Below are positions 1 through 11,430 of a stretch of DNA of 64,000 bases, piece after piece. The position numbers and the translations under genes are program-made. Source of the stretch: Rugamonas fusca. Its GTDB lineage: Bacteria; Pseudomonadota; Gammaproteobacteria; Burkholderiales; Burkholderiaceae_D. The notes beneath the pieces are model-generated. The model had not been told where the DNA came from and made no database searches. It saw nothing but the letters and a program-made list of their open reading frames with translations. How positions within the stretch are numbered: position 1 is the stretch's first letter; every line of letters starts with the position of its first letter. The stretch is taken from contig NZ_JACEZS010000002.1 in NCBI RefSeq assembly GCF_014042365.1, positions 279,108 through 343,107 on the forward strand, given 5' to 3'.

Positions 1-1761
1 CGAAGCCACGCCAGCCAGGGCCAGCGCCAGCGGCAGCGAAGTGAACGCATGCATCGCCATGGCCACCGGGCCGTGGAACTCCTCGCCCAGTTTTTCCATC
101 GCGTGGTGGTTCTCGCCCACGAACACGACGCCGTTGAAGAACTTACCGAACAGCATAGGACCGATCGTCAGGTAGCCGATGATCACCGATGGGATGGCCA
201 GCATCACCAGCGGGAACCAGACCACGAATGGCGACTCATGTGGCTTCTCGCCAGGGCCCAGGCCGTGGTGGCCGTGTGCTTCATCTTCCTCTTCGTGGTG
301 CGCATCCGAATCGTGCTCGGCGTGCGCATCATGGGCGGCCGCGGCCGGCGCGTGATGGTGGTCGTGGCCGTGGGCCTTGCCGAAGCGCTCTTCGCCGTGG
401 AACACGAGGAAGTACATGCGGAACGAGTAGAACGCGGTCACGAACACGCCAGCCAGCACGGCGAAGTTGGCGAAGCCGGCGCCGGCGATGTGGGTTTCGG
501 CCACGGCTTCGATGATCGAATCCTTGGAGTAGAAACCGGAGAAGAACGGCGTGCCGATCAGGGCCAGCGAACCGAGCAGCGAAGTGATCCAGGTGATCGG
601 CATGTATTTACGCAGGCCGCCCATGTTGCGGATGTCCTGGTCGTGGTGCATGCCGATGATGACGGAACCGGCGCCAAGGAACAGCAGTGCCTTGAAGAAC
701 GCGTGGGTCATCAGGTGGAACACGGCGATCGAGTAAGCCGAGGAACCCAGGGCCACGGTCATGTAGCCCAGCTGCGACAGGGTCGAGTAAGCGACTACGC
801 GCTTGATGTCGTTCTGGATGATGCCCAGGAAGCCCATGAACAGGGCCGTGATCGAGCCGATCACCAGCACGAACGACAGCGCCGTTTCCGACAGTTCGAA
901 CAGCGGCGACATGCGGGTCACCATGAAGATACCGGCCGTCACCATGGTGGCGGCGTGGATCAGTGCGGAAATCGGGGTCGGGCCTTCCATCGAATCGGGC
1001 AGCCACACGTGCAGCGGGAACTGGGCCGACTTACCCATGGCGCCGATGAACAGGCAGATGCAGGCCACGGTCAGCAGCATCCAGTCCGTGCCCGGCAGGG
1101 TCAGGGCGGCCAGCGCTTCACGCTTGGCGAACACTTCCTGGTAGTTCATCGAACCGGCGAAAGCCAGCAGCAGGCCGATGCCGAGGATGAAGCCGAAGTC
1201 ACCCACGCGGTTGACCAGGAAGGCCTTCATGTTGGCCACGATGGCCGTCGGGCGGGTGTACCAGAAGCCGATCAGCAGGTAGGACACCAGGCCCACCGCT
1301 TCCCAGCCGAAGAACAGCTGCAGGAAGTTGTTGGCCATCACCAGCATCAGCATCGAGAAGGTAAACAGCGAGATGTAGGCGAAGAAGCGGTTATAGCCTT
1401 CGTCTTCGGCCATGTAGCCGATCGTGTAGACGTGCACCATCAACGAGACGAACGTCACCACGCACATCATCATCGCCGACAGCGCGTCGATCTGGAAGCC
1501 CACTTCGAGCTTCAGGCCGGCCACCGTCATCCAGTTGTAGACGGTGCCGTTGTAGCCGGCGCCGCCGATGACGTCTGACAGCGTCATTGCCGACAGAATG
1601 AATGCAATCAGCACGCCAAGAATCGTCACAGTATGCGACGTCTTGCGGCCGACCATGTTCCCGAAGAATCGGGTTCCGAACAAGCCCGCAATCGCGGCAC
1701 CGGCCAGCGGCGCCAGGGGTACGGCTAGAAGGAGGTTAGGGTTGAGAGTTTGCCCCGCCAT
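1..1761 (-). CDS. nuoL: NADH-quinone oxidoreductase subunit L (partial, 3' end beyond window)
   Basis: Large antiporter-like membrane subunit of respiratory complex I, one of the proton-pumping modules in the inner membrane. Reading the minus strand from the ATG at 1761 gives 587 codons without a stop, so the C-terminus lies outside the window. NuoL landmarks are visible: FGWEAVGLVSYLLIGFW, NRVGDFGF, and HVWLPDSMEGPTPISALIHAATMV split over helices typical of antiporter subunits. An unusual histidine/acid-rich stretch (KAHGHDHHHAP...HHEEEDEAHGHH) is encoded around positions 245-390. It is the last visible gene of the nuo operon, 35 bp after nuoK. Confidence 0.96.
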   Translation of the reverse strand, partial: MAGQTLNPNLLLAVPLAPLAGAAIAGLFGTRFFGNMVGRKTSHTVTILGVLIAFILSAMTLSDVIGGAGYNGTVYNWMTVAGLKLEVGFQIDALSAMMMCVVTFVSLMVHVYTIGYMAEDEGYNRFFAYISLFTFSMLMLVMANNFLQLFFGWEAVGLVSYLLIGFWYTRPTAIVANMKAFLVNRVGDFGFILGIGLLLAFAGSMNYQEVFAKREALAALTLPGTDWMLLTVACICLFIGAMGKSAQFPLHVWLPDSMEGPTPISALIHAATMVTAGIFMVTRMSPLFELSETALSFVLVIGSITALFMGFLGIIQNDIKRVVAYSTLSQLGYMTVALGSSAYSIAVFHLMTHAFFKALLFLGAGSVIIGMHHDQDIRNMGGLRKYMPITWITSLLGSLALIGTPFFSGFYSKDSIIEAVAETHIAGAGFANFAVLAGVFVTAFYSFRMYFLVFHGEERFGKAHGHDHHHAPAAAAHDAHAEHDSDAHHEEEDEAHGHHGLGPGEKPHESPFVVWFPLVMLAIPSVIIGYLTIGPMLFGKFFNGVVFVGENHHAMEKLGEEFHGPVAMAMHAFTSLPLALALAGVAS

Positions 1762-1796
1762 GATGAACCTTAATCGTTATTATTCGAGGTTGAAAC

Positions 1797-2105
1797 TTAG
1801 CCTTTGAGGCTATCCAGGTCTTCTACGTTGATGGTGTCCAGGTTACGGAACATCACCACCAGGATCGCGAGGCCGATCGCCGATTCGGCGGCGGCCACGG
1901 TCAGGATGAAGAACACAAAGATTTGCCCGGCCGCGTCGCCCAGGTAATGCGAGAACGCGATGAAGTTCATGTTCACCGCCAGCAGCATCAGTTCGATGGC
2001 CATCAGCAGGATGATGATGTTCTTCCGGTTCAGGAAAATACCCACGATCGAGATCGCGAACAGAATCGCGCCAAGAACGAGGTAGTGAGCGAGCGATAAA
2101 GTCAT
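1797..2105 (-). CDS. nuoK: NADH-quinone oxidoreductase subunit K
   Basis: Small complex I membrane subunit (102 aa, usual length about 100). Three hydrophobic helices are evident, with the conserved buried glutamates in [18 protein letters not shown] sequence (here [14 protein letters not shown]) that take part in proton translocation. Its ATG overlaps the nuoJ stop by 4 nt (ATGA), which implies translational coupling in the nuo operon. The next gene downstream is nuoL. Confidence 0.97.
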   Translation of the reverse strand: MTLSLAHYLVLGAILFAISIVGIFLNRKNIIILLMAIELMLLAVNMNFIAFSHYLGDAAGQIFVFFILTVAAAESAIGLAILVVMFRNLDTINVEDLDSLKG

Positions 2106-2734
2106 GGTGCCTCCTTGTTTGCTGCACCGGCCTGGGCGCGATCGGACACGGCTGCCACCTTGACGATGCGCAGACGGTCGTTACGCTTGACGCGCACCGC
2201 GTCAGCCGGGTCGAAGTACTTGGTGTCCTTGCGCTTGCGCAGCGTCAGGGCCACGGCGGCGACGATGGCCAGCAGCAGCACGGCGGCGGCAATCTCGAAC
2301 GCGTAGATGTATTTGGTGTAGATCAGCAGGCCCAGTTCCTTGGTGCCGCCGATGTTGCCGGCGTTGGCCGGGCCTTGCGCCTCGAACGACAGGAAATTGC
2401 GCCACAACACGGCGGCCATTTCCAGCACGATCACGACGCCGATGAAGCTGGCCATCGGCAAGTAGCCCCAGAAGCCTTCGCGCATCTTGTCCGTGTTGAT
2501 GTCCAACATCATCACGACGAACAGGAACAGCACCATGACGGCGCCCACGTACACGAGCACCAGCACGATGGCGAGGAACTCGGCTTTCAGCAGCAGCCAG
2601 ATGGCGGCGGCCGAGAAGAACGACAGCACCAGGAACAGTGCGGCGTGGACCGGATTGCGGGCCGTGATAACGCGGGTCGCGGCCAATATCATGATGGCCG
2701 AGAACACGTAGAACAAAGCAGTTTTAAATTCCAT
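2102..2734 (-). CDS. nuoJ: NADH-quinone oxidoreductase subunit J
   Basis: Complex I membrane subunit with about five transmembrane helices (210 aa). I chose the ATG at 2734 ([15 protein letters not shown]) rather than the longer reading frame to 2776, because family members begin this way. The segment [16 protein letters not shown] is the conserved TM3 region, which contains the pi-bulge in known structures. The C-terminal tail after the last helix is basic and soluble. It overlaps nuoK by 4 nt and lies about 90 bp after nuoI. Confidence 0.96.
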   Translation of the reverse strand: MEFKTALFYVFSAIMILAATRVITARNPVHAALFLVLSFFSAAAIWLLLKAEFLAIVLVLVYVGAVMVLFLFVVMMLDINTDKMREGFWGYLPMASFIGVVIVLEMAAVLWRNFLSFEAQGPANAGNIGGTKELGLLIYTKYIYAFEIAAAVLLLAIVAAVALTLRKRKDTKYFDPADAVRVKRNDRLRIVKVAAVSDRAQAGAANKEAP

Positions 2735-2821
2735 AACTAACCCAAGAGACGTACAGTTTATTGATCGGCAGATCACGCGCTGCCCTGCTCCACCGGAGCG
2801 AAACGGGCAGGACGGCGGCGA

Positions 2822-3310
2822 TTAGCGGTAAGGAGCGTCGGCCGCGCGTGCCGCGGCGATCTGCTCTTCGTAACGATCGCCCACGGCCAGCAGCATCTCT
2901 TTCGTGTAGTACAGATCGCCGCGTTTTTCGCCGTGGTATTCCAGTACGTGCGTCTCGACGATCGAGTCGACCGGGCACGATTCTTCGCAGAAGCCGCAGA
3001 AGATGCACTTGGTCAGGTCGATGTCGTAACGCGTGGTGCGGCGCGAACCGTCTTCGCGCTGTTCCGATTCGATCGAGATGGCCATCGCCGGGCACACCGC
3101 TTCGCACAGTTTGCAGGCGATGCAACGCTCTTCGCCGTTCGGATAACGGCGCAGCGCGTGCAGGCCGCGGAAGCGCGGCGACATGGGCGTCTTCTCTTCC
3201 GGGTACTGGATGGTGATCTTGCGCGAGAACATGTACTTGCCTGTCAGCGCCATCCCTTTGATCAGTTCGGTCAGCATGAAGCTGCCGAAGAAGTCCTTGA
3301 TACGTTCCAT
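2822..3310 (-). CDS. nuoI: NADH-quinone oxidoreductase subunit I (2x[4Fe-4S])
   Basis: Peripheral-arm ferredoxin-like subunit that carries clusters N6a and N6b. Two complete CxxCxxCxxxCP motifs are present: [12 protein letters not shown] and [12 protein letters not shown]. The ATG at 3310 ([13 protein letters not shown]) gives 162 aa, the normal length. A frame extending to 3376 would add an N-terminus that is the shadow of nuoH. It sits 11 bp after nuoH in the nuo operon. Confidence 0.97.
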   Translation of the reverse strand: MERIKDFFGSFMLTELIKGMALTGKYMFSRKITIQYPEEKTPMSPRFRGLHALRRYPNGEERCIACKLCEAVCPAMAISIESEQREDGSRRTTRYDIDLTKCIFCGFCEESCPVDSIVETHVLEYHGEKRGDLYYTKEMLLAVGDRYEEQIAAARAADAPYR

Positions 3311-3321
3311 TGTTCTTTTCC

Positions 3322-4407
3322 TTACTTCCAGATATTCCAGGATGTCTGCATCCAGCCTGCGACGAGGACCAGCCAAACCAGGGTCAACGGGATAAATACT
3401 TTCCAGCCCAGACGCATGATCTGGTCATAGCGGTAGCGCGGGAACGTGCCGCGTACCCAGATGAACAGGGAAACGATGCAGAACACCTTCGCGAACAGCC
3501 AGAAGAAGCCACCGAAACCGCCCCAGAATTCCAGGAACTTGAACGGCGCGGACCAGCCGCCCAGGAACATGATGGACGCGAGCGTGCCGATCAGGATCAT
3601 GTTGGCGTATTCGGCCAGCATGAACATGGCGTAGGCCATGCCCGAGTATTCGACCATGTGGCCGGCCACGATTTCCGACTCGCCTTCGACCACGTCGAAC
3701 GGGTGACGGTTGGCTTCGGCCAGGCCCGAGGTCAGGTAGACCACGAACAGCGGCAGCAGCGGCAGCCAGTTCCACGACAGGAAGTTGGCGCCGTGTTCGA
3801 CGAAGTAGCCTTTTTGCTGGCCGGCGACGATGTCGATGAAGTTCAGCGAACCGGACACCATCAGCACCACGACCAGCACGAAGCCCATCGGGATCTCATA
3901 CGAAATCATCTGGGCCGAGGCGCGCATGGCGCCCATGAACGAGTACTTCGAGTTCGACGACCAGCCGGCGATGATGATGCCGTACACTTCCATCGAAGTG
4001 ATCGCCATCAGCAGCAGCAAGCCGGCGTTGACGTTGGCCAGCACGGCTTCCGGACCGAACGGCACCACCGACCAGCAAGCCAGGGCCGGCATGATGGTCA
4101 TGATCGGGCCCAGCACGAACAGGCCAGGGTTGGCCTTGGTCGGCGTGATGATTTCCTTGAACAACAGCTTGAGCGCGTCGGCGATCGGCTGCAGCAGGCC
4201 GGCCGGCCCCACGCGGTTCGGACCGACGCGGATCTGGATCCAGCCGATGAACTTACGCTCCCACAGGGTCAGGTAAGCAACCAGACCCATCAGTGGCATC
4301 AGCACGACGACGATCTTGATCATGGCCCACACCAGGGGCCAGACAGGCGCCAGCACACTGGCGGCGCCGGCATTGTTAATGGCGGTGACGAATTCAGGCA
4401 GAGCCAT
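3322..4407 (-). CDS. nuoH: NADH-quinone oxidoreductase subunit H
   Basis: Membrane subunit (361 aa) that forms part of the quinone-binding chamber at the junction of the peripheral and membrane arms. Conserved segments include [19 protein letters not shown] near residues 50-70 and [18 protein letters not shown], a quinone-site loop rich in conserved acidic residues. About eight hydrophobic helices are visible. Its start codon overlaps the last base of the nuoG stop codon. Confidence 0.97.
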   Translation of the reverse strand: MALPEFVTAINNAGAASVLAPVWPLVWAMIKIVVVLMPLMGLVAYLTLWERKFIGWIQIRVGPNRVGPAGLLQPIADALKLLFKEIITPTKANPGLFVLGPIMTIMPALACWSVVPFGPEAVLANVNAGLLLLMAITSMEVYGIIIAGWSSNSKYSFMGAMRASAQMISYEIPMGFVLVVVLMVSGSLNFIDIVAGQQKGYFVEHGANFLSWNWLPLLPLFVVYLTSGLAEANRHPFDVVEGESEIVAGHMVEYSGMAYAMFMLAEYANMILIGTLASIMFLGGWSAPFKFLEFWGGFGGFFWLFAKVFCIVSLFIWVRGTFPRYRYDQIMRLGWKVFIPLTLVWLVLVAGWMQTSWNIWK

Positions 4408-6734
4408 TATTTCCCCTCTCCTGCTTTTTCAACTGTGATGGAACCGAACATGCTGCCCAGGGCGGCGGTCGACGCGTGCGCGGCGGCCACGCGCACGGCG
4501 TTGGCAGGCAGGCCGGCGTCGATGGCGGCGACCAGGATGGCGCTGCCGGAACCCTGGCTGACTTTGACCTTGTCACCGGCCACCACGCCCAACTGCTGGG
4601 CCAGTGCGGTGGACAGGTGCGCTTTCGGCGCGGCGGCGTCGGCCGTTTTCTGCAGCGACTCGGCGCGGCGCACGATGGCGTCGGCGAAGTAGATCGGCAC
4701 GTCGGTCACGCGCTCAGGAGCGTTGCCAGCACCGAACGCGGCTGCCACAGGGGCGGCCTTGGCGGCATTGTTCAGGCGGGCCGACACGTCGGTCACGCCG
4801 GCGCCCAGCACTTCGTCGCGGATCGCTTCCGAAGTTTCGTAGTCGAAGCCCGACAGGCCCAGCACGTTACCGAGCACGCGCAGCACTTTCCAGGCCGGAC
4901 GGGTGTCGCCCAGCGGCTTGACGGTGCCGTTGAAGCTCTGTGCGCGGCCTTCGCAGTTGACGAAGGTGCCCGAGGTTTCGCTGAATGGCGACACGGGCAG
5001 CAGCACGTCGGCGTAGTCCATGCCGTGCTTGTAGGCCGACATCACCACCACCATGTCGGCGCGCTTGAGCGCGTCGGCCGCTTGTTGCGGGTTGACGGCG
5101 TCCAGTTGCGGTTCCACGTTGAGCAGCAGGTAAGCCTGTTTCGGCGTGCTGAACACGGGCGCGGTGCCGCTGTTGGCGTTGGCGATCCAGGCGCCCACGG
5201 TGTTGGCGGCTTCCGTCAGCACGCCCAGCTTGGCGCCCGTCTGTTCGGCGATCCATTGCGCGGCGGCGTGCAGCGCGGCCGCTTGCGGATGTTGTACGGC
5301 GGCGTTACCGAGCAGCACAGCCTTGTTGTCACCGGACAGCAGGCTGGCGGCGATGGCGGCGGCCGTGTCGGACACGGTGACAGCCTCGAAGCCGGCCGGT
5401 GCGGCCACTTCCTTGGCCTTGGCCACGGCAGCGACCACTTGCGACAGCGCGGCCAGCCAGTCGGACGGCGCGGCGATCATCTTGTTGGCGATGGTCATCA
5501 GCTGGTCGTCGTCGGCCGCGTGCAGGATGGACAGCTTGGCGCCGCCCTTCACTGCCGTGCGCAAACGGGTGGCCAGCAGCGGGTGATCCTTGCGCAGGAA
5601 CGAGCCGATCACGAACGCGCGGTTCAGCTGCGCGAAGTCGGCGATAGCCATGCCCAGCCATGGCTTGACGTCGGCGGCCAGCGAGAAGTCGCTGTGGCGC
5701 AGGCGCGTATCCACGCTGTCCGAGCCCATGGCACGGGTCAGCTTTTGCAGCAGGTGCAGTTCTTCCAGCGTCGAGTGCGGCGTGGCCAGTGCGGCCAGCG
5801 CGTTGGCGCCGTGTTCATGCTTGATGTTCTTCAGGCCGTGCGCCACGTATTCGAGGGCGGTCTGCCAGTCCACTTCCTTCCATTCGCCGCCCTGCTTGAG
5901 CATGGGGGCGGTCAAACGGTCAGCGGCTTCCAGGCCTTCGTACGCGAAGCGGTCCTTGTCCGAAATCCAGCATTCGTTGATGGCTTCGTTTTCCAGCGGC
6001 AGCACGCGCTTGACCTTGCCCTGCTTGACCTGAACGATCAGGTTGGCGCCCAGGCCATCGTGCGGGCTGACCGATTTGCGGCGCGACAGTTCCCAGCTGC
6101 GGGCGCTGTAGCGGAACGGTTTCGACGTCAGCGCGCCGACCGGGCACAGGTCGATCATGTTGCCCGACATTTCCGAGTTGACGGTCTGGCCGACAAACGC
6201 GGTGATTTCCGAGTGTTCGCCGCGGCCGATCATGCCCAGCTCCATCACGCCGGCCACTTCCTGGCCAAAGCGTACGCAGCGGGTGCACTGGATGCAGCGC
6301 GACATTTCCTGCATGGAGACCAGCGGGCCGCCATCCTTGGGCGCCACCACGCGTTTTTCTTCCTCGTAGCGGGACTCGCCCTTGCCGTAACCGACGGCCA
6401 AGTCCTGCAACTGGCATTCGCCGCCCTGATCGCAGATCGGGCAGTCCAGCGGGTGGTTAATCAAGAGGAATTCCATCACGGACCGTTGTGCCTGCACGGC
6501 CTTGTCGGACGCGGAGCGCACGATCATGCCGGCCGACACGGGCGTGGCGCAAGCGGGCAAAGGCTTGGGCGCCTTTTCCACTTCGACCAGGCACATGCGG
6601 CAGTTCGCTGCGATCGACAATTTCTTGTGATAGCAGAAGTGCGGAATGTAGGTTCCCAGTTTGTTGGCGGCGTCCATCACCATGCTACCAGCAGGGACTT
6701 CGACTTTTTTGCCGTCTATTTCGATTTCAACCAT
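4407..6734 (-). CDS. nuoG: NADH-quinone oxidoreductase subunit G
   Basis: Large iron-sulfur subunit of complex I (775 aa). The N-terminal [2Fe-2S] domain has Cys34, Cys45, Cys48 and Cys62. It is followed by the His/Cys cluster region [20 protein letters not shown], the [4Fe-4S] motif [11 protein letters not shown]...DLCPVGAL, and a degenerate molybdopterin-oxidoreductase-like C-terminal domain. It transfers electrons from NuoF/E toward NuoI/B. It lies between nuoF (22 bp gap) and nuoH (1-nt overlap). Confidence 0.97.
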   Translation of the reverse strand: MVEIEIDGKKVEVPAGSMVMDAANKLGTYIPHFCYHKKLSIAANCRMCLVEVEKAPKPLPACATPVSAGMIVRSASDKAVQAQRSVMEFLLINHPLDCPICDQGGECQLQDLAVGYGKGESRYEEEKRVVAPKDGGPLVSMQEMSRCIQCTRCVRFGQEVAGVMELGMIGRGEHSEITAFVGQTVNSEMSGNMIDLCPVGALTSKPFRYSARSWELSRRKSVSPHDGLGANLIVQVKQGKVKRVLPLENEAINECWISDKDRFAYEGLEAADRLTAPMLKQGGEWKEVDWQTALEYVAHGLKNIKHEHGANALAALATPHSTLEELHLLQKLTRAMGSDSVDTRLRHSDFSLAADVKPWLGMAIADFAQLNRAFVIGSFLRKDHPLLATRLRTAVKGGAKLSILHAADDDQLMTIANKMIAAPSDWLAALSQVVAAVAKAKEVAAPAGFEAVTVSDTAAAIAASLLSGDNKAVLLGNAAVQHPQAAALHAAAQWIAEQTGAKLGVLTEAANTVGAWIANANSGTAPVFSTPKQAYLLLNVEPQLDAVNPQQAADALKRADMVVVMSAYKHGMDYADVLLPVSPFSETSGTFVNCEGRAQSFNGTVKPLGDTRPAWKVLRVLGNVLGLSGFDYETSEAIRDEVLGAGVTDVSARLNNAAKAAPVAAAFGAGNAPERVTDVPIYFADAIVRRAESLQKTADAAAPKAHLSTALAQQLGVVAGDKVKVSQGSGSAILVAAIDAGLPANAVRVAAAHASTAALGSMFGSITVEKAGEGK

Positions 6735-6756
6735 GGTGATCGTTACCTGACGCAGC

Positions 6757-8052
6757 TTAGATGTAAGCGGGCACTAAGCAATGCTTGTGCTCGACGTGAT
6801 ATTCAAATTCTTCGCGGAACTGTTTGACGAAAGCCCGCACCGGCATCGCCGCCGCATCGCCCAGCGCGCAAATGGTGCGGCCCTGGATGTTGTCGGCGAT
6901 CGAGTTCAGCATATCCAGGTCCGACGCGCGGCCCTGGCCATGTTCGATACGATGCACCATGCGGTACATCCAGCCCGTGCCTTCGCGGCAAGGGGTGCAT
7001 TGGCCGCACGACTCTTCAAAGTAGAAGTAGGACAGGCGTTCCAGCGCCTTGACCATGCAGCGCGTTTCATCCATCACGATCACGGCGCCCGAGCCCAGCA
7101 TGGAGCCGGCCTTGGCGATCGAATCGTAATCGAGGTCGGTGTCCATCATGATCTCGCCGCGGATCACCGGAGCGGACGAACCGCCGGGGATGACGGCCTT
7201 GATCTTCTTGCCGCCGCGCATGCCGCCAGCCAGTTCCAGCAGCTTGGCGAACGGGGTGCCCAGTGGGACTTCGTAGTTGCCTGGCAGGTTCACGTCGCCC
7301 GAGATCGAGAAGATCTTGGAGCCGCCGTTGTTCGGCTTGCCCATGCCCAGGTACTTCTCCGGACCCATGTTCAGGATGAACGGCACGGCCGCGAAGGTTT
7401 CCGTGTTGTTGATGGTGGTCGGCTTGCCGTACAGGCCGAACGACGCGGGGAATGGCGGTTTGAAGCGCGGCTGGCCCTTCTTGCCTTCCAGCGATTCGAG
7501 CAATGCCGTTTCTTCGCCGCAGATGTAGGCGCCATAACCGTGGTGCGCGTGCAGCTGGAAGCTGAACTCGCTGCCCATGATCTTGTCACCCAGGAAGCCG
7601 GCGGCGCGCGCCTCTTCCAGCGCTTCTTCAAAGCGCAAGTATTCCTGGAAGATTTCGCCGTGGATGTAGTTGTAGCCCACGGTGATGCCCATGGCGTAAG
7701 CGCCGATGGCCATGCCTTCGATCAGCGCATGGGGGTTGTAACGGATGATGTCGCGGTCCTTGAACGTGCCTGGCTCGCCCTCGTCCGTGTTGCAGACCAG
7801 GTATTTCTGGCCGGGGAACTGGCGCGGCATGAAGCTCCACTTCAGGCCCGTGGGGAAGCCGGCGCCGCCGCGGCCGCGCAGCGACGACGCTTTCAGGTCG
7901 GCGATGATCTGCTCGGGAGCGATCTTCTCTTGCAGGATGCGGCGCAGCGCGCTGTAGCCGCCGCGCTTGACGTAGTCTTCCAGATGCCAGTTCTGGCCAT
8001 CCAGGCCGGCCAGGATGACCGGGTCGATGTGTCGGTTATGGAGTGACGTCAT
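6757..8052 (-). CDS. nuoF: NADH-quinone oxidoreductase subunit F (NADH/FMN binding)
   Basis: Catalytic entry point of complex I, which oxidises NADH through FMN and passes electrons to [4Fe-4S] cluster N3. The FMN/NADH glycine-rich segments [13 protein letters not shown] and [19 protein letters not shown] are present, as is the cluster ligand motif [12 protein letters not shown] near residue 355. The ATG at 8052 (MTSLHNRH) gives 431 aa and overlaps the nuoE stop by 4 nt. A longer frame to 8160 lacks family support. Confidence 0.97.
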   Translation of the reverse strand: MTSLHNRHIDPVILAGLDGQNWHLEDYVKRGGYSALRRILQEKIAPEQIIADLKASSLRGRGGAGFPTGLKWSFMPRQFPGQKYLVCNTDEGEPGTFKDRDIIRYNPHALIEGMAIGAYAMGITVGYNYIHGEIFQEYLRFEEALEEARAAGFLGDKIMGSEFSFQLHAHHGYGAYICGEETALLESLEGKKGQPRFKPPFPASFGLYGKPTTINNTETFAAVPFILNMGPEKYLGMGKPNNGGSKIFSISGDVNLPGNYEVPLGTPFAKLLELAGGMRGGKKIKAVIPGGSSAPVIRGEIMMDTDLDYDSIAKAGSMLGSGAVIVMDETRCMVKALERLSYFYFEESCGQCTPCREGTGWMYRMVHRIEHGQGRASDLDMLNSIADNIQGRTICALGDAAAMPVRAFVKQFREEFEYHVEHKHCLVPAYI

Positions 8053-8528
8053 TTCTTGAGTTCCTCGACCAGGGCGTCGATCTTGTCGTTGGACATGAAG
8101 CTGCACATGCGGTGGTTGTTCACCAGCAGCACCGGCGCGTCGCCGCAGGCGCCCATGCACTCGCCTTCGATCAGCGTGAACTCGCCGTCGGCCGTGGTGT
8201 CACGGTAGTCGATGCCCAGCTTCTCTTTCAGGTGGTGGGCCGCGCGCTCGCCGCCCGACAGGGCGCAAGGCAGGTTGGTGCACACGGTGATCTTGTGCTT
8301 GCCGACCGGCTTGAGGTTGTACATATTGTAGAAAGTGGCCACTTCCTGCACGGCGATGGCCGGCATGCGGATGTAGTCCGCCAGTTCCTGCATCACTTCG
8401 GGCGAGATCCAGCCCAGCTCAACCTGGGCGTGGGCCAGCGAAGCCATCACGGCCGACTGGCGCTGGTCGGCCGGGTACTTGGCCAGCTCGCGGTCGATTT
8501 TTTTGTAGCACTGCTCTGATAACAACAT
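8049..8528 (-). CDS. nuoE: NADH-quinone oxidoreductase subunit E ([2Fe-2S])
   Basis: 24-kDa-type thioredoxin-fold subunit (159 aa) that carries cluster N1a. The four ligands lie in VCTNLPC and GECMGAC. The ATG at 8528 ([16 protein letters not shown]) was chosen because it gives the usual family length. The upstream extension to 8597 is not conserved-looking. It partners NuoF and NuoG in the NADH dehydrogenase module. Confidence 0.96.
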   Translation of the reverse strand: MLLSEQCYKKIDRELAKYPADQRQSAVMASLAHAQVELGWISPEVMQELADYIRMPAIAVQEVATFYNMYNLKPVGKHKITVCTNLPCALSGGERAAHHLKEKLGIDYRDTTADGEFTLIEGECMGACGDAPVLLVNNHRMCSFMSNDKIDALVEELKK

Positions 8529-8556
8529 ACTTTTGCCTTTCGGACTGTCTTTTCGC

Positions 8557-9810
8557 TTAGCGGTCGATTTCGCCGAAAACGATATCCTGGGTACCAATGA
8601 TGGTCACGGCGTCGGCGATCATGTGGCCGCGCGCCATTTCGTCCAGCGATTGCAGGTGGGCATAGCCCGGCGCGCGGATCTTCATGCGGTACGGCTTGTT
8701 GGCGCCGTCCGACAGCAGGTAGATGCCGAACTCGCCTTTCGGGTGCTCGACGGCGCTGTACGCTTCGCCCGGCGGCACGTGGAAACCTTCCGTGAACAGC
8801 TTGAAATGGTGGATCAGCGACTCCATGTTGGTCTTCATGTCGACGCGCGACGGTGGCGCCACCTTGCGGTTGCTCGACATGACAGGACCCGGATTGTTGC
8901 GCAGCCATTCCACGCACTGCTTCATGATGCGGTTGGACTGGCGCATCTCTTCGATACGCACCAGGTAGCGGTCATAGCAGTCGCCGTTGGTACCGACCGG
9001 CACGTCGAAGTCCATCAGGTCGTACACTTCATACGGCTGGTGCTTGCGCAAGTCCCAGGCGATGCCCGAGCCGCGCAGCATGGCGCCGGTGAAGCCCATG
9101 GCCAGCGCGTCTTCGGGCTTGACCACGCCGATGCCGACGGTACGCTGTTTCCAGATGCGGTTGTCGGTCAGCAGCGTCTCGTATTCGTCCACGTAGGTGG
9201 GGAAGCGGCGCGTGAAGTCCTCGATGAAGTCGAGCAGCGAACCCTGGCGGTTCTCGTTCAGCGCGGCGATCTTCTTGTCGCTGCGGATGATCGATTTCTG
9301 GTGCTGCGGCATGGCGTCCGGCAGGTCGCGGTAGACGCCGCCCGGACGGTAGTAGGCCGCGTGCATACGGGCGCCGGACACGGCTTCGTAGCAGTCCATC
9401 AGGTCTTCGCGGTCGCGGAACGCGTACAGGAACGGGCCCATGGCGCCCACGTCGAGCGCGTGCGCGCCCAGCCACAGCAGGTGGTTCAGCAAACGGGTGA
9501 TCTCGTCGAACAGGACGCGGATGTATTGCGCGCGCAGCGGCACTTCCACGCCCAGCAGCTTCTCGATCGCCATCACGTAGGCGTGCTCGTTGCACATCAT
9601 CGACACGTAGTCGAGACGGTCCATGTAAGGCACGGACTGCAGGTAGGTCTTCTGCTCGGCCAGCTTCTCGGTGCCGCGGTGCAGCAGGCCGATGTGCGGG
9701 TCGGCGCGCTGGATCACTTCGCCGTCCAGCTCCAGCACCAGGCGCAGCACGCCGTGCGCGGCCGGGTGTTGCGGACCAAAGTTCAGGGTGTAGTTTTTAA
9801 TTTCGGCCAT
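8557..9810 (-). CDS. nuoD: NADH-quinone oxidoreductase subunit D
   Basis: 49-kDa-type subunit (417 aa) that lines the ubiquinone-binding pocket with NuoB. The N-terminus [20 protein letters not shown] carries the conserved quinone-site His and neighbours, and the ending DIVFGEIDR is the expected family C-terminus. Its start overlaps the last base of the nuoC stop (TAATG), as in other betaproteobacterial nuo operons. Confidence 0.97.
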   Translation of the reverse strand: MAEIKNYTLNFGPQHPAAHGVLRLVLELDGEVIQRADPHIGLLHRGTEKLAEQKTYLQSVPYMDRLDYVSMMCNEHAYVMAIEKLLGVEVPLRAQYIRVLFDEITRLLNHLLWLGAHALDVGAMGPFLYAFRDREDLMDCYEAVSGARMHAAYYRPGGVYRDLPDAMPQHQKSIIRSDKKIAALNENRQGSLLDFIEDFTRRFPTYVDEYETLLTDNRIWKQRTVGIGVVKPEDALAMGFTGAMLRGSGIAWDLRKHQPYEVYDLMDFDVPVGTNGDCYDRYLVRIEEMRQSNRIMKQCVEWLRNNPGPVMSSNRKVAPPSRVDMKTNMESLIHHFKLFTEGFHVPPGEAYSAVEHPKGEFGIYLLSDGANKPYRMKIRAPGYAHLQSLDEMARGHMIADAVTIIGTQDIVFGEIDR

Positions 9811-10403
9811 TATTTCGTCCCGTAATTTTCTTCGCGGATCACGCGCGGTACATTTTCACGCGGCTCGATCGTCACAGGCTGGTAGATCACACGCTTCTGT
9901 TCCGGGTCGTAACGCATCTCGACATAGCCCGACACCGGGAAGTCCTTGCGGAACGGGTGGCCGATGAAGCCATAGTCGGTCAGGATGCGGCGCAGGTCGT
10001 TGTGGCCGTCGAACAGGATACCCATCACGTCGAACGCTTCGCGCTCGTACCAGTTGGCGGTGCGCCACAGGCTGGTCACGGACGGCAGCAGCGGCATGTC
10101 GTCGTCGGCGGCGAACACGCGCACGCGCACGCGCCAGTTGTGCTTCACGGACAGCAGGTGCACCACGACGGCGAAACGCTGGCCATCCCAGGCGCCTTCG
10201 CCATAGTTGAGGTAGTCCACGCCGCACAGGTCGATCAGCTGGTCGAAGCCCAGCGACTTGTCATCGCGCAGCGTGCGCATCACGTCGAAGTAGTCGGCGG
10301 CCTTGACCACCAGGGTGATCTCGCCCAGCGCCACGGTGGCGCTAACGCGATCGCCCAGGGCGGAGCCGAGGGCGTTTTGCAGTGTTTCCAAATGTGTAGT
10401 CAT
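9810..10403 (-). CDS. nuoC: NADH-quinone oxidoreductase subunit C
   Basis: 30-kDa-type structural subunit of the peripheral arm (197 aa). It contains the family signature [27 protein letters not shown] (split here: [12 protein letters not shown] and [11 protein letters not shown]) and [19 protein letters not shown]. It is a separate gene, not fused to nuoD as it is in enterobacteria, and is coupled to nuoD by a 1-nt overlap. Confidence 0.97.
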   Translation of the reverse strand: MTTHLETLQNALGSALGDRVSATVALGEITLVVKAADYFDVMRTLRDDKSLGFDQLIDLCGVDYLNYGEGAWDGQRFAVVVHLLSVKHNWRVRVRVFAADDDMPLLPSVTSLWRTANWYEREAFDVMGILFDGHNDLRRILTDYGFIGHPFRKDFPVSGYVEMRYDPEQKRVIYQPVTIEPRENVPRVIREENYGTK

Positions 10404-10418
10404 AGTTGATGCGCCCCG

Positions 10419-10895
10419 TTAGCGTGCGATCGTGTTGGTGCGCTTGATCTTGTTCTGCAGCTGCATGATGCCGTACAGCAGAGCCTCCGCCGTCGGCGGG
10501 CAGCCCGGCACGTACACGTCAACCGGCACGATGCGGTCGCAGCCGCGCACCACGGAGTAGGAGTAGTGGTAGTAACCGCCGCCGTTGGCGCAGGAACCCA
10601 TCGAGATCACCCAGCGCGGTTCTGGCATCTGGTCGTAGACCTTGCGCAGCGCGGGAGCCATCTTGTTGCACAGCGTGCCGGCCACGATCATCACGTCGGA
10701 CTGGCGTGGCGAGGGACGGAACACGACGCCGAAGCGGTCCATGTCGTAACGGGCCGCGCCCACGTGCATCATCTCAACCGCGCAGCAGGCCAGACCGAAC
10801 GTCATCGGGAACATCGAACCCGTACGCGCCCAGTTGATCAGCTTGTCGGCCGAGGTGGTGATAAAACCTTCGTTTAATACGCCTTCAATAGCCAT
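10419..10895 (-). CDS. nuoB: NADH-quinone oxidoreductase subunit B ([4Fe-4S] N2)
   Basis: PSST-type subunit (158 aa) holding cluster N2, the last cluster before quinone. The unusual vicinal cysteine pair is in [10 protein letters not shown], and the remaining ligands are in GSCANGGG and [11 protein letters not shown]. It is separated from nuoA by 3 bp. Confidence 0.97.
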   Translation of the reverse strand: MAIEGVLNEGFITTSADKLINWARTGSMFPMTFGLACCAVEMMHVGAARYDMDRFGVVFRPSPRQSDVMIVAGTLCNKMAPALRKVYDQMPEPRWVISMGSCANGGGYYHYSYSVVRGCDRIVPVDVYVPGCPPTAEALLYGIMQLQNKIKRTNTIAR

Positions 10896-10898
10896 GGC

Positions 10899-11258
10899 TT
10901 ATTCCCAATCAAGGGCACCTTTCTTCCAGATATACCAAAAACCGACCACGAATTCGGCGATGAACACCATCATCGTCACGAAGCCGGCCCAGCCCAGTTC
11001 GCGCATGGAGACGCCCCACGGGAAGAAGAATGCCGTTTCCAGATCGAACAAAATAAAGAGGATCGCGACCAGGTAGTACCGGACGTCGAATTTCATGCGC
11101 GCGTCTTCGAAAGCTTCGAAACCGCATTCATAGGGGGAGAGTTTTGCAGAGTCAGGCTTGTTGGGCCCGAGCAGGTGACCCAGGACTTGGGGCAGGATAC
11201 CAACGCCGAGACCGACGAGGATGAACAACAGGACGGGGAAGTAATTTTCGAGGTTCAC
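10899..11258 (-). CDS. nuoA: NADH-quinone oxidoreductase subunit A (GTG start)
   Basis: First gene of the nuo operon. It encodes a 119-aa subunit with three transmembrane helices. I chose the GTG at 11258 (read as Met-Asn-Leu-Glu-Asn-Tyr-Phe) because it gives the normal N-terminus. The frame can extend to an ATG at 11300 but adds 14 residues that do not resemble the family. The conserved loop [14 protein letters not shown] and [12 protein letters not shown] are both present. The non-ATG start may reduce its translation, but that is inference. Confidence 0.94.
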   Translation of the reverse strand: MNLENYFPVLLFILVGLGVGILPQVLGHLLGPNKPDSAKLSPYECGFEAFEDARMKFDVRYYLVAILFILFDLETAFFFPWGVSMRELGWAGFVTMMVFIAEFVVGFWYIWKKGALDWE

Positions 11259-11385
11259 GATTGATAAGCTTGATGTTGAACGATCGGTTGAAGGACACAC
11301 TGCAGTGTTGCGGTATTGCGTTGCAGTGATCTTAACGTCCGACCCAAATCAACAGCTTAGACCAGGATCGAACGACACATCCTCG

Positions 11386-11420
11386 TAAAAAAGCCAGCTT
11401 AGGTACTCCCCTTGCTGGCC
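11386..11420 (-). terminator. Rho-independent terminator after tRNA-Leu
   Basis: On the minus strand, a GCCAGC...GCTGGC stem (11414-11419 with 11393-11398) is followed directly by six T residues (11392-11387). It lies 11 bp downstream of the tRNA-Leu 3' end and upstream of nuoA, so tRNA transcription probably ends here and nuo needs its own promoter or read-through. Confidence 0.75.
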
Positions 11421-11430
11421 TCTGATTTTT

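Noticed and set aside
4476..6827. Long plus-strand open frames opposite nuoG, nuoF, nuoD and nuoH
   Set aside because: They are mirror frames of well-conserved complex I genes, with no domains and no ribosome sites.
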